NCBI RefSeq assembly: GCF_900111495.1
Contig: NZ_FOIU01000002.1
Span: forward strand, 124,001 to 188,000
DNA: 64,000 bases
Direction of reading: 5' to 3'
Source: Chryseobacterium wanjuense
Lineage (GTDB): Bacteria; Bacteroidota; Bacteroidia; Flavobacteriales; Weeksellaceae
Under the pieces are notes generated by a model that saw only the letters and a program-made list of their open reading frames with translations, was not told the origin of the DNA and made no database searches. Each line of letters starts with the position of its first letter. Positions within the stretch are counted from its first letter, which is position 1. A program made the position numbers and the translations under genes. Shown here one piece after another: positions 26,175-34,910 of the stretch.

Positions 26175-27335
26175 TTAATCTAATGCCTGTTTTAAATCTG
26201 CAATGATATCTTCCACATTTTCCAACCCGACAGAGCAACGAACCAAACCTGCCGTGATTCCCACTTCATTTCTTTCTTCGTCTGATAATTTGGAGTGCGT
26301 TGTAGAAGCCGGATGCGTAACAATAGTTCTCGTGTCTCCAAGATTTGCAGAAAGTGAACACATTTTAATTTTATCTAAAAAGTTTCTTCCGCCTTCAATT
26401 CCTCCTTTGATTTCAAAAGCAACAATATTTCCACCTAATTTCATCTGCTTCTTTGCAATTTCATAGCTTGGATGAGACGGTAGGAACGGATATTTCGTCA
26501 GTTCTACATTCGGATGACTCTCTAAAAATTCGGCAACTTTTAAAGCGTTTTCACAATGCTTTTCAACACGGATCGCTAATGTTTCCAAACTTTTTGACAA
26601 TACCCAAGCGTTGAAAGGGGACATTGCAGGACCTGTATTTCTCGCAAAAAGGTAAATTTCACGAATCAAATCTTCTCTGCCAACTGCTACTCCACCTAAA
26701 ACACGACCTTGTCCGTCAATTAATTTTGTCGCGGAATGCACCACGATGTCTGCCCCATATTTAATCGGCTGTTGCAAATAAGGCGTTGCGAAACAGTTAT
26801 CAACAATGAAAATTAAATTATGCTTCTTTGCAATCTGCCCGAAAAATTCTAAATCCAACACCTCAATCGCTGGATTTGTCGGTGTTTCCAGATATAAAAT
26901 TTTTGTATTAGGCTGAATATATTTTTCAACATTTTCTGCATCTTCTGCTTTGAAGTAGGTTGTTTCGATATTCCATTTCGGGAAATATTTTGTAAACAGC
27001 GTGTGTGTAGAACCGAAAACTGACTGACAGCTTACGATATGATCACCTGCATTCAGTAAAGTTGCAAATGTTGAGTAGATCGCTGCCATTCCCGTCGCAA
27101 AAGCATATCCGGCTTCTGCGCCTTCCATTTTGGCGATTTTGTCTGTGAATTCAGTCACATTCGGATTTGAAAACCGACTGTACAAATTCTTTGGTTTCTC
27201 TTCCGCAAAACTCGCTCTCATATCTTCCGCATCCTGGAAAATAAAGCTGGATGTAAGATACAACGGCGTAGAATGCTCATCAAACTGAGTTCTTTCTGTC
27301 TGCGTTCTTATTGCGAGGGTTTCAAAGTTTTCCAT
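26175..27335 (-). CDS. metZ: O-acylhomoserine sulfhydrylase (PLP-dependent)
   Basis: Cys/Met metabolism PLP enzyme, which replaces the acyl group of acylhomoserine with sulfide to give homocysteine. The 386 residues include YSRFSNPNVTEF (about 51-62), the PLP-stacking region ATGMAAIYSTF, the aspartate DNCFATPY, and the PLP lysine in VVHSATKLIDGQGRVLGG (about residues 200-217), whose GQGRVLGG wording is characteristic of the MetZ branch rather than cystathionine gamma-synthase. The distinction between MetZ, MetB and MetY by sequence is not absolute. It lies 127 bases downstream of hom on the same strand. Confidence 0.88.
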   Translation of the reverse strand: MENFETLAIRTQTERTQFDEHSTPLYLTSSFIFQDAEDMRASFAEEKPKNLYSRFSNPNVTEFTDKIAKMEGAEAGYAFATGMAAIYSTFATLLNAGDHIVSCQSVFGSTHTLFTKYFPKWNIETTYFKAEDAENVEKYIQPNTKILYLETPTNPAIEVLDLEFFGQIAKKHNLIFIVDNCFATPYLQQPIKYGADIVVHSATKLIDGQGRVLGGVAVGREDLIREIYLFARNTGPAMSPFNAWVLSKSLETLAIRVEKHCENALKVAEFLESHPNVELTKYPFLPSHPSYEIAKKQMKLGGNIVAFEIKGGIEGGRNFLDKIKMCSLSANLGDTRTIVTHPASTTHSKLSDEERNEVGITAGLVRCSVGLENVEDIIADLKQALD

Positions 27336-27462
27336 ATAGTTTTAAAATGTAACAATATATCAGTTTAGCAATGTAACAATGAGATTCTTCACTTTGTTCA
27401 GAATGACAATGGTAATGAATATTGGTAAACTGCTACATTATTAAATTGTTATATTAATATTA
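27336..27462. repeat. Repeat-filled spacer between hom and metZ
   Basis: The 127 bases contain TGTAACAAT and TTTAGCAATGTAACAAT phrases, a GATTCTTCACTTTGTTCAG phrase (27383-27401), and a 31-base segment at 27421-27451 that is the reverse complement, with 5 differences, of 37818-37848 in another spacer. No gene or clear promoter is seen. Confidence 0.75.
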
Positions 27463-29001
27463 TTATTTTGTTTCACTTACTCTTAAAATATCTCCGAAAA
27501 CACCTCTTGCAGTTACCTTTGCTCCGGCTCCGGCTCCCATAATCACAATCGGATGTTCTCCATAGCTTTCCGTATAAATTTCGAATATGGAATCTGATCC
27601 TTTCAATTGTCCTAAGGCTGAAGTTGCAGGAACGGAGATCAGTTTCACATCCAGTTCACCTTTATCTTTTTGCAAATCTCCGTGCAAATCACCAACATAT
27701 CTCAGAACATGACCAGGTTCCTGATTTTCTTTGATTTTTTGATATTCTTCATCCAGTTCTTCCAGTCTTGAAAGGAATTCCGGTTTTGAAACAGAAAGCA
27801 GACTTTCGGGAACTAAATTCTGAATTTTGATATCTTCAAATTCATTGATTAGATCTAATTCTCTCGCCAAAATCAATAATTTTCTCGCTACATCATTTCC
27901 GGATAGATCTTCTCTAGGATCCGGCTCTGTGTATCCTTTTTCTAACGCTTCATTAATAATGGTCGAAAATTTATCGTCCCTTAAAGAAAAATTGTTGAAA
28001 ACATAGCTCAATGTTCCTGAGAATACCCCTTTAATTCTTGTGATATTTTCGCCTGAAAGGTGTAGAAGTTTAATCGTGTCGATTAACGGCAACCCTGCAC
28101 CAACATTGGTTTCGTATAGGTAACGTCTATTATTTTTGTTCAACGTATATCTTAGTTTACGATATTCTTCGATCGGAAGCGTGTTGAAAATTTTATTGGA
28201 AGAAACCAGATCGAAACCGTTTTCTGCCAATGTATGATAGTTGTGGACAAAATCTTTACTCGCCGTATTATCCACAACAATAAGGTTTTCCAGTTGGTTT
28301 TCTTTTGAGAATTTAATTAATTCCTGAACGTCCGATGGACTTTCTGCCGTTAAAACCTCATCATTCCAATTGTTATCAAAACCTTTTTTGTTGAAAGCTA
28401 TTTTCCTGGAATTGGCAACGGCTACCACTTTAAGATCAATTTTTTTACGTCTTTTGATTTCATCTGAAGATTCTAAAACCTGCTCTATTAGCGTCTTTCC
28501 AACGTTCCCATGACCGATGATTGCCAGATGAACGGTTTTTGGCTTTTTAGAAATTTCAGATTCGATGATATTTTTTGCTTTTTCGTCTTGCGAAGAAGTT
28601 ACAACGATATTTACACGTCCTTCACTCGCTACTTGATTTAAAAGTAACGGGAAAACGTTGTTTCTGGCTAATTCTGCCAATATTTTATTAAAATCTTCTG
28701 CAACAAAACCTATCACAGAAACATTATTGATGCTATAAATCTGAGAAACTTTCCCTGATTTTCTTTCTGCTTCGAATTCGTCAATCAGACAATTTACCGC
28801 TTTTTCAGAATCATTTTCATGAACCAAAATGGATAATCCGTTTTCGATAGCCTGCTGAGAAATTACCCCAACACTGATTCGCGCCAATGTAAGCGCTTTA
28901 AAAATTCGTCCGTCAATCCCGATTTCGCCCAGGAAATCTTCCCCTTCAAATTTGATGATTGATCTGTTTTTTAAAAATTTTATTTCGTTAGCATTTTTCA
29001 T
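27463..29001 (-). CDS. Homoserine dehydrogenase with N-terminal ACT-like domains (ThrA without kinase)
   Basis: Reduces aspartate semialdehyde to homoserine. The first ~160 of 512 residues are two ACT-like units (IIKFEGEDFLGEIGIDGRIF and VSVIGFVAEDFNKILAELA), which in ThrA lie between the kinase and dehydrogenase, so this looks like the ThrA C-terminal two thirds encoded alone. The dehydrogenase follows: Rossmann loop LAIIGHGNVGKTLIEQV (about 173-189), VSSNK, KGVFSGTLSYVFN near 343, and EKGYTEPDPREDLSGNDVARK with the catalytic Lys/Asp region near 370. No aspartokinase gene is in the window. One base separates it from metX. Confidence 0.9.
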   Translation of the reverse strand: MKNANEIKFLKNRSIIKFEGEDFLGEIGIDGRIFKALTLARISVGVISQQAIENGLSILVHENDSEKAVNCLIDEFEAERKSGKVSQIYSINNVSVIGFVAEDFNKILAELARNNVFPLLLNQVASEGRVNIVVTSSQDEKAKNIIESEISKKPKTVHLAIIGHGNVGKTLIEQVLESSDEIKRRKKIDLKVVAVANSRKIAFNKKGFDNNWNDEVLTAESPSDVQELIKFSKENQLENLIVVDNTASKDFVHNYHTLAENGFDLVSSNKIFNTLPIEEYRKLRYTLNKNNRRYLYETNVGAGLPLIDTIKLLHLSGENITRIKGVFSGTLSYVFNNFSLRDDKFSTIINEALEKGYTEPDPREDLSGNDVARKLLILARELDLINEFEDIKIQNLVPESLLSVSKPEFLSRLEELDEEYQKIKENQEPGHVLRYVGDLHGDLQKDKGELDVKLISVPATSALGQLKGSDSIFEIYTESYGEHPIVIMGAGAGAKVTARGVFGDILRVSETK

Positions 29002-29002
29002 T

Positions 29003-29941
29003 CTACAAAATATTTTTAATGATGTTATTTAATTGTTCGTATTCCATTAAGAAGGCATCGTGCCCGTGAATTGATTTGATCTCGTGATAGAAAACATTTT
29101 CCTTTTTCTTTGTAAGCTTTTCAAAGCACATTCGAATTTCAGAAGCGGGAAAAAATAAATCTGTATCAACGGAGATCATGTGCATTCGTGCCTGAATTTT
29201 TTCCAGTTGATTTTCTTCTGTATTTATATTCATCAGCAAATGATTCATCAGTTTGTAAGACTTTAAACTAAATCTTTTGTTTAAAGCATTTCCGTGATAA
29301 ATTAACCAATCTTCCGAGTCCAATCTCTGTTTTTCCTGGTTGTATTTATTTTGAAATCTATCATTTAACGATTCCGGTGTTCGGTAGCACAACATGGCAT
29401 GAATTCTTGCTTTTTGCAGCGGTTCATTATTTTGATTTAATAAAAATTTCTGAACCAGACATTGTGCATGAAGCCAATCGTGGGTTTTGAAATCGCAGGC
29501 AATAGGAATGAAAACTTCGGCAAGATTTGGTTTTTTTACCAGCATTTCCCAGCCGATTCCACCTCCCAGAGAACCTCCAATAATGGTGTGTAAACTTTTA
29601 ATTTGTAAAATTTCAAGACCTTTTAAAAAGATATTGGCAATATCTGAAGGCGTGAAATCTTCGTATTCATCAATAAAAAATTCGTCATAGCCGTTTCCGG
29701 GAATGTTGAAACACAGAACTGTGTATTTATTCGTATCGATCACCTGATTTTCACCAATCAGTTTTTTCCACCATCCCTTTTCTCCTGAAACATCAGAATT
29801 TCCGGTTAAAGCATGATTAACTAAAATTATCGGTGCCGAAAACAGGTCTTTCCCGAAAAGCTGATAGCTCAACGGGATATTGTACTCCTTATTGGAATTT
29901 GTACGATACGAAAGATTAATATAGTTTAGTTCTGTTTTCAA
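29003..29941 (-). CDS. metX: Homoserine O-acyltransferase-like alpha/beta hydrolase
   Basis: Acylates homoserine to activate it for sulfhydrylation. I start it at TTG 29941 (reading LKTELNYINLSYRT), giving 312 residues. The frame contains no ATG upstream and a GTG at 30037 would lie inside the riboswitch aptamer. Catalytic features of MetX: oxyanion region ILVNHALTGNSD, nucleophile Ser in IIGGSLGGGIGWEM, Asp in SVDTDLFFP and His in IHGHDAFLMEY. The protein is shorter than classical MetX (~370), lacking much of the lid. It is the first gene after a SAM-I aptamer and is followed after one base by hom. Acetyl versus succinyl specificity is not settled. Confidence 0.85.
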   Translation of the reverse strand: MKTELNYINLSYRTNSNKEYNIPLSYQLFGKDLFSAPIILVNHALTGNSDVSGEKGWWKKLIGENQVIDTNKYTVLCFNIPGNGYDEFFIDEYEDFTPSDIANIFLKGLEILQIKSLHTIIGGSLGGGIGWEMLVKKPNLAEVFIPIACDFKTHDWLHAQCLVQKFLLNQNNEPLQKARIHAMLCYRTPESLNDRFQNKYNQEKQRLDSEDWLIYHGNALNKRFSLKSYKLMNHLLMNINTEENQLEKIQARMHMISVDTDLFFPASEIRMCFEKLTKKKENVFYHEIKSIHGHDAFLMEYEQLNNIIKNIL

Positions 29942-29967
29942 TTCTATTATTTTAATACAATTGAAAA
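29935..29967 (-). promoter_or_regulatory. Hairpin that pairs the metX TTG start codon
   Basis: On the minus strand TTTTCAATT (29967-29959) and AATTGAAAA (29943-29935) are perfect complements around a 15-base loop. The proposed start codon TTG (29941-29939) lies in the 3' arm. It is a candidate expression platform for translational control by the upstream aptamer; the stem is AT-rich and weak, so this is inference. Confidence 0.4.
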
Positions 29968-30001
29968 TGCCACAGGAAATGGCTGAAAAGAACTTCAGTA
30001 A

Positions 30002-30103
30002 GTTATCTGTCCAAATAATTTTGGTAGAACGTAGCACCTTCTTCGCTTTCGCAAAGGGTTGCTAAGGTTTCACAGGGTCTGTCCCTCAACCTTTCTTGAT
30101 AAC
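30002..30103 (-). promoter_or_regulatory. SAM-I (S-box) riboswitch aptamer upstream of metX
   Basis: Read on the minus strand from 30103. The closing helix P1 pairs GTTATC (30103-30098) with GATAAC (30007-30002). Inside are the S-box hallmarks in order: AAGAAAGGTTGAGGGACAGA, CCCTGTGAAACCTTAGCAAC, a variable GC hairpin (CTTTGCGAAAGCGAAG), AAGGTGCTACGTTCTACC, and a P4-like CCAAAATTATTTGG. SAM binding is expected to lower expression of metX and the genes behind it. No U-run terminator follows within 60 bases, so control may be translational. It lies 60 bases upstream of the TTG start. A -7-like TATCTTTG is at 30133-30140 (minus). Confidence 0.92.
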
Positions 30104-30132
30104 ATTTTCAATATTTGAATGAACGAATGCTG

Positions 30133-30140
30133 CAAAGATA
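30133..30140 (-). promoter_or_regulatory. -7 promoter element of the methionine block
   Basis: TATCTTTG on the minus strand, 30 bases before the aptamer, fits TAnnTTTG. No TTG is found at the expected -33 distance, so only the -7 element is asserted. Confidence 0.45.
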
Positions 30141-30243
30141 GAACTTTTCTTTTAAATATTTAAAAAAAATTAATTTAATATTTAAAACACCCTTCAATAA
30201 AGGATTTTAGGAGTAATATTAAATATTATTCAAATTCTTAAAG

Positions 30244-30274
30244 TTGGAATTATTTTTCAAAAAAACTACCTTCG
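30244..30274 (+). promoter_or_regulatory. Promoter of the GH63-like gene
   Basis: TTG at 30244-30246, 20-base spacer, TACCTTCG at 30267-30274 (one mismatch to TAnnTTTG), 20 bases before the ATG. The gap to the divergent riboswitch promoter is about 100 bases. Confidence 0.5.
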
Positions 30275-30293
30275 TATAGAAAAATGATGAGAT

Positions 30294-32909
30294 ATGATTG
30301 CTGAAAAACAAAGATTACAAGATACGAACTGGAAAAACTGGGGACCTTACGTAAGCAACCGGCAATGGGGAAATGTACGTGAAGATTACAGCTCAAACGG
30401 CGATGCATGGAATTTCGCCAATCATAACAATGCAGAAAGCTACGCCTACCGTTGGGGTGAAGAAGGAATCGCGGGAATCTCTGATGCGAAGCAGCTTTTC
30501 TGTTTCGCCCTATCGTTCTGGAACAAGAAAGATAAAATGATCAAGGAACGCTTCTTCGGACTGAGCAATCCTCAGGGAAATCATGGAGAAGACATTAAAG
30601 AAATCTTTTATTATCTGGATAATACACCGACGCACAGCTATATGAAAATGGTGTACAAATATCCTATCAATGCTTTTCCTTACGATGATATCCGTACTGA
30701 AAACGGGAGACGCAGTAAAAAAGAACCGGAATACGAAATTTTTGATACCGGAATTTTCGATAAAGATGAATATTTCGATATTTTTATTGAATACGCCAAA
30801 GCCGATCACAACGATATTTTAATACGCGTAACGGTGTGCAACAGAAGCGAAACCGATGCACCGATTGTTATTGCGCCGACTGTCTGGTTTAGAAATAACT
30901 GGAAATGGGGCTACAATACTTACAAAGGACAGACACAGGCCTCTTATGAAGGCTGTATCGATATTCAGCATGACAGTGTTTCGATTAAAAAGTTTTATTC
31001 AAGAAACATCGGTGCAGGAAGTGTTTTTTGTGAAAATGAAACGAATACTCCTAAACTTTACGGGGCACCTTATCCGGGAAATACCTATTTTAAAGACGGA
31101 ATTAACGACTATATCATCTACGGAAGCAATACCGTAAATCCTGAAAAAAGAGGAACGAAAGCTTCATTTTTATTGGATGAAATAATTGGCGCACGACAAT
31201 CAAAAACTTTTGATTTCAGATTATCTCCGGATGAGTTGGATGAGCCTTTTTATCAATTTGATGAAATCTTTGCGACAAGAATCGAAGAAGCCAACGAATT
31301 TTATGACGAAATTCAGCATGATGTAGCAAGTGATGATGAAAAAAATGTTCAGAGACAGTCGTTTGCAGGCTTGCTTTGGAATAAACAATTCTATCATTAC
31401 AATGTCGGAAAATGGCTGAAAGGCGACCCAAATTATGAAGCGCCGAGAGATTTTAATAATTATGTAAGAAATATCGAATGGAACCATCTCCACAATAAAG
31501 ATATCATCTCAATGCCCGATAAATGGGAATATCCTTGGTATGCAACGTGGGATCTGGCTTTCCATTGTGTTCCGTTTTCTATTATTGATGCCGAGTTTGC
31601 GAAAGGACAACTTCTGTTACTTACCAAAGAATGGTATATGCATCCGAACGGTCAGCTTCCGGCCTATGAATGGAATCTGAGTGATGTAAATCCGCCCGTA
31701 CACGCATGGTCTTGTTTCCGGGTTTTTAAAATTGATGAAAAACAAAACGGCAAACCCGATCTTTTATTTTTAGAAAAAGTTTTTCAAAAACTGCTTCTGA
31801 ATTTCACATGGTGGGTCAACCGAAAGGATAAAAACGGTAAAAATATTTTTGGCGGTGGTTTCCTGGGACTCGATAATATCGGGGCTTTCGACAGGAATAT
31901 GATCCTGAAAGACGGCCAACATCTTGAGCAGGCCGACGGTACGAGCTGGATGGCCATGTATGCCTTAAATATGATGCGGATTTCCATGGAATTGGCTCAA
32001 TATTACCAGGTTTATGAAGATATGGCCATCAAGTTTTTTGAACATTATCTTTACATTGCCGAAGCGATGGAAAATCTGGGTGAAGGAACAAAAGGCTTAT
32101 GGAACGAAGAGGACGGATTTTTTTATGATGTGCTTCAACTTGGGAATGGTGACAGTGTTTCATTGAAACTGAGAAGTATTGTCGGGTTAATTCCAATGTT
32201 TGCGGTAGAAATTATCGATCATCATTTGCTTGACAAAATGCCTAATTTCCGCGAAAGAATGGATTGGGTTTTGAAAAACAAACCGGAACTGACAAAACTT
32301 GTTTCCCATTGGGAAGAAGAAGGACAGAGGAGAAAACATCTCATGAGTATTTTACGTAAAAACCGTTTATCAAAGGTATTGACAAGAATGCTTGATGAAA
32401 AAGAATTCTTAAGTGATTATGGAATCCGGGCTATGTCTAAAGTGTATGAGGAAAATCCGTTTGTGTTTTCTGTTCATGGCACCGAGAATGTGGTCTACTA
32501 CACTCCTGCGGAAAGCGACAGCCGAATGTTTGGCGGAAACAGCAACTGGAGAGGACCGATCTGGTTTCCGATCAATTTCCTGATTGTTGAAAGTTTGCAA
32601 CGATTCCATTTTTACTATGGAAACAGTTTGAAGGTGGAGCTTCCGACCGGTAGTGGAGACAAGCGAAATCTTGATGAAGTCGCTCAAAATATCAGCAGCA
32701 GGCTATGTTCTATTTTCCTGAAAGATGAATACGGACAACGCCCTTTCAATGGTGGAAATGCGAAATTTAATTATGATGAAAATTTTAAAGATTACATCAC
32801 CTTCTATGAATATTTTCATGGAGACAACGGCCGCGGTGTAGGTGCTTCCCATCAGACAGGATGGACGGCGACTGTTGCGAAGCTGATGAAACCGAGATTG
32901 ACATTGTAA
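30294..32909 (+). CDS. GH63/MGH1-like glucosidase
   Basis: An 871-residue (alpha/alpha)6-barrel glycoside hydrolase of the GH63-like type. It opens with RLQDTNWKNWGPYVSNRQWGNVREDYSSNG, the typical opening of bacterial proteins annotated as glucosidase/MGH1-like. The barrel follows: PWYATWDLAFHCVPFSIIDA (about residues 410-430), NGQLPAYEWNLSDVNPPVHAW (about 448-468), and EQADGTSWMAMYALNMMRISMEL (about 542-565), with acidic residues placed as in GH63. A late GGNSNWRGPIWFPINFL matches the C-terminal end of such barrels. No signal peptide, so cytoplasmic. It stands alone with a promoter and a terminator. The natural substrate (alpha-glucan, mannosylglycerate or other) is not deducible. Confidence 0.88.
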   Translation: MIAEKQRLQDTNWKNWGPYVSNRQWGNVREDYSSNGDAWNFANHNNAESYAYRWGEEGIAGISDAKQLFCFALSFWNKKDKMIKERFFGLSNPQGNHGEDIKEIFYYLDNTPTHSYMKMVYKYPINAFPYDDIRTENGRRSKKEPEYEIFDTGIFDKDEYFDIFIEYAKADHNDILIRVTVCNRSETDAPIVIAPTVWFRNNWKWGYNTYKGQTQASYEGCIDIQHDSVSIKKFYSRNIGAGSVFCENETNTPKLYGAPYPGNTYFKDGINDYIIYGSNTVNPEKRGTKASFLLDEIIGARQSKTFDFRLSPDELDEPFYQFDEIFATRIEEANEFYDEIQHDVASDDEKNVQRQSFAGLLWNKQFYHYNVGKWLKGDPNYEAPRDFNNYVRNIEWNHLHNKDIISMPDKWEYPWYATWDLAFHCVPFSIIDAEFAKGQLLLLTKEWYMHPNGQLPAYEWNLSDVNPPVHAWSCFRVFKIDEKQNGKPDLLFLEKVFQKLLLNFTWWVNRKDKNGKNIFGGGFLGLDNIGAFDRNMILKDGQHLEQADGTSWMAMYALNMMRISMELAQYYQVYEDMAIKFFEHYLYIAEAMENLGEGTKGLWNEEDGFFYDVLQLGNGDSVSLKLRSIVGLIPMFAVEIIDHHLLDKMPNFRERMDWVLKNKPELTKLVSHWEEEGQRRKHLMSILRKNRLSKVLTRMLDEKEFLSDYGIRAMSKVYEENPFVFSVHGTENVVYYTPAESDSRMFGGNSNWRGPIWFPINFLIVESLQRFHFYYGNSLKVELPTGSGDKRNLDEVAQNISSRLCSIFLKDEYGQRPFNGGNAKFNYDENFKDYITFYEYFHGDNGRGVGASHQTGWTATVAKLMKPRLTL

Positions 32910-32928
32910 GAAACTTATCACAATATGT

Positions 32929-32955
32929 AAAGCCTCTTTTTTTAGGGGCTTTTTT
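32929..32955 (+). terminator. Intrinsic terminator of the GH63-like gene
   Basis: AAAGCCTC pairs with GGGGCTTT (one G-T pair) around an 8-base loop, and the stem runs into TTTTTT. It starts 20 bases after the stop. Confidence 0.75.
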
Positions 32956-33091
32956 AATTGTTATTCACTACATAATATTTATTATTTCAATAATTACATA
33001 AACCTCAATAGTCTTTATCTATTTTCCCATTAAGATAATAATACCTTTCAATTGATTTATCTAAAAAATCAATATTAAATTTAACATTGTG

Positions 33092-33123
33092 TTGATTTTT
33101 TATTAATATATTATCTATATTAG
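33092..33123 (+). promoter_or_regulatory. Promoter of the T9SS gene at 33151
   Basis: TTG at 33092-33094, 21-base spacer, TATATTAG at 33116-33123 (one mismatch to TAnnTTTG), 27 bases before the ATG. Confidence 0.45.
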
Positions 33124-33150
33124 CGGCATAAACCTAATAATATTTTTTTT

Positions 33151-34833
33151 ATGAAAGGAAAACTACTACCTCTCACAGCTGTGGTATTACTCTCTGCCAC
33201 ATTTACTTCCCTTCTAAAAGCACAAGAATATCAGCCAATGCCGGTTCAGAGCGGATTCAATGCTGATGTTATTGCTAATGGAGTGGGGCCTTCCGCCAGT
33301 TCAACAAACAATGATGTTGATGGTGTAGATTATGCATTTATTTCCAGAGATTTCCAACTAACAGCAGCAAGCACGCCGCTTACATATGGTCTTCCGGTAA
33401 ATGGAATTATCAATTCTGCAGTGGCATCAACTGCCGGATTGTCTTATCAGATGGCGTCTTACAGTTCAAATAACACCTTGAGGCTGGAAAACACAAATGA
33501 CAACGGTACTTTAATATTTACAACTCCTCTTCAGGCGATCAATTTATACATGATGGCAACAGGAGGAAGTGGAGCTTGTACGGTAGATGTCGATGTGAAT
33601 TTTACCGATAATACATCACAAACCTTTACAGGACTTAGTATTTCCGACTGGTACTACGGAAGCAATTTTGCTATTCAGGGAATCGGAAGGATTAACCTTA
33701 CCAATGACAATTTAGAATCAGGGTACGGAACAGATCCAAGATTATATCAGATTCCATTGGCTATTGATGCTGCGAATCAGTCAAAAAGTGTAAAAAGTGT
33801 GACCATCACCAAAACAGGAACAGGAGGAATTCCAAATATTTTTGCTTTTTCAGCGGATGCCTATAATCCATGTCCGACTCCTACCAATATTACATCCACG
33901 ACAACGATGGATACCGCTACTTTGAGCTGGACAGCACCTGCAAGTGCACCATCTTCAGGATATCAGTATTATTACAGCACATCGCCTACCGCGCCTACTG
34001 CAACTACGCCGCCTACAGGAAATGTAACTTCGGGGACTTCTGTTACTTTAAATAATTTAACGACTGGACAAACCTATTATTTCTGGGTAAGATCCAACTG
34101 TGGAGGTTCTTCACAAAGCTTCTGGAAAATGAAAGAATTCACTCCGGGACAGATTTCTACCACATACAATCTGGGAGATATCAACACCCAATTTGATAAC
34201 TCAGGCGTTACCACAACTTCTACCACAAACTGTGCAGGAAGTGTAACAATCAATGTTCCAGCCGGATATAAAATTGCATCCACTTCTGTTTCTTACAAAA
34301 TGTCTACCCAAAGCAATGGATGGATGAGCGAACAAAGAAGTTTACTAGTTTGTTCTTCTAATGGTAATACAGAAGCTTCAGTAACATCGGGATCTGGCTC
34401 AACTACAGGTACTTATTCTTACAACAGAACAGGTCTTACCTTGGCAAATGATCTTACAGGTGCGGTGAACTTCGAACTAAGAGCCTGGAGAACATACGGA
34501 GGATCAGACTGCAGCGTAGACTACAATAAAGTAGACAACGATACTTTCACTGTAACAGTTACTCTTCAGCCGCTTGCTTTGGCAACAAATGAAGTGACTG
34601 CTAAAGAAAAAGAAAGAATTGCTTATCCGAATCCATTTATAGATACTTTACATATCGAAAAGGCTGAAAATGTGAAAAAGGCTGTAGTAACAGACCTGAC
34701 GGGTATTACTGTAAAAACAGTTGAAAATCCTTCATCTTCATTATTTTTAGGAGAACTTAAATCCGGAATGTATATTTTGACATTAACGATGAAAGACGGT
34801 TCTGTAAAAAGCATGAAAACTATTAAGAGATAA
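33151..34833 (+). CDS. Secreted fibronectin-III protein with T9SS type A sorting domain (paralogue 1)
   Basis: A 560-residue surface protein. Signal peptide to about residue 24 (TFTSLLKAQ). Residues ~25-240 form an N-terminal module (YQPMPVQSGFNADVIANG, SYQMASYSSNNTLRL, TFTGLSISDWYYGSNFAIQG) that recurs in the gene at 49604-51346. A fibronectin type III domain follows (PTNITSTTTMDTATLSWTAP to TYYFWVRSNCGG, about 248-325). Then comes a separate beta domain (YNLGDINTQFDN to TFTVTVTL, about 335-475), and a T9SS type A tail (IAYPNPFIDTLHIE...MYILTLTMKDGS). Exported by Sec and then the type IX system. Ligand unknown; adhesin or polymer binding is possible. Confidence 0.88.
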   Translation: MKGKLLPLTAVVLLSATFTSLLKAQEYQPMPVQSGFNADVIANGVGPSASSTNNDVDGVDYAFISRDFQLTAASTPLTYGLPVNGIINSAVASTAGLSYQMASYSSNNTLRLENTNDNGTLIFTTPLQAINLYMMATGGSGACTVDVDVNFTDNTSQTFTGLSISDWYYGSNFAIQGIGRINLTNDNLESGYGTDPRLYQIPLAIDAANQSKSVKSVTITKTGTGGIPNIFAFSADAYNPCPTPTNITSTTTMDTATLSWTAPASAPSSGYQYYYSTSPTAPTATTPPTGNVTSGTSVTLNNLTTGQTYYFWVRSNCGGSSQSFWKMKEFTPGQISTTYNLGDINTQFDNSGVTTTSTTNCAGSVTINVPAGYKIASTSVSYKMSTQSNGWMSEQRSLLVCSSNGNTEASVTSGSGSTTGTYSYNRTGLTLANDLTGAVNFELRAWRTYGGSDCSVDYNKVDNDTFTVTVTLQPLALATNEVTAKEKERIAYPNPFIDTLHIEKAENVKKAVVTDLTGITVKTVENPSSSLFLGELKSGMYILTLTMKDGSVKSMKTIKR

Positions 34834-34860
34834 TAATTTACACAACACATTCATACTGAA

Positions 34861-34888
34861 AAACCCGGATAAGTTTTTATCCGGGTTT
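34861..34888. terminator. Bidirectional terminator between convergent genes
   Basis: AAACCCGGATAA (34861-34872) pairs perfectly with 34877-34888 around a 4-base loop. T-rich on the plus side and A-rich before it, so it can serve both the T9SS gene (+) and the OsmC gene (-). Confidence 0.85.
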
Positions 34889-34910
34889 TTATTTTTTTAT
34901 TTAAATTGAT

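Noticed and set aside
29003..30037. A longer metX starting at GTG 30037
   Set aside because: The first 32 codons would be inside or beside the riboswitch aptamer and do not resemble MetX; TTG 29941 gives a sensible N-terminus.
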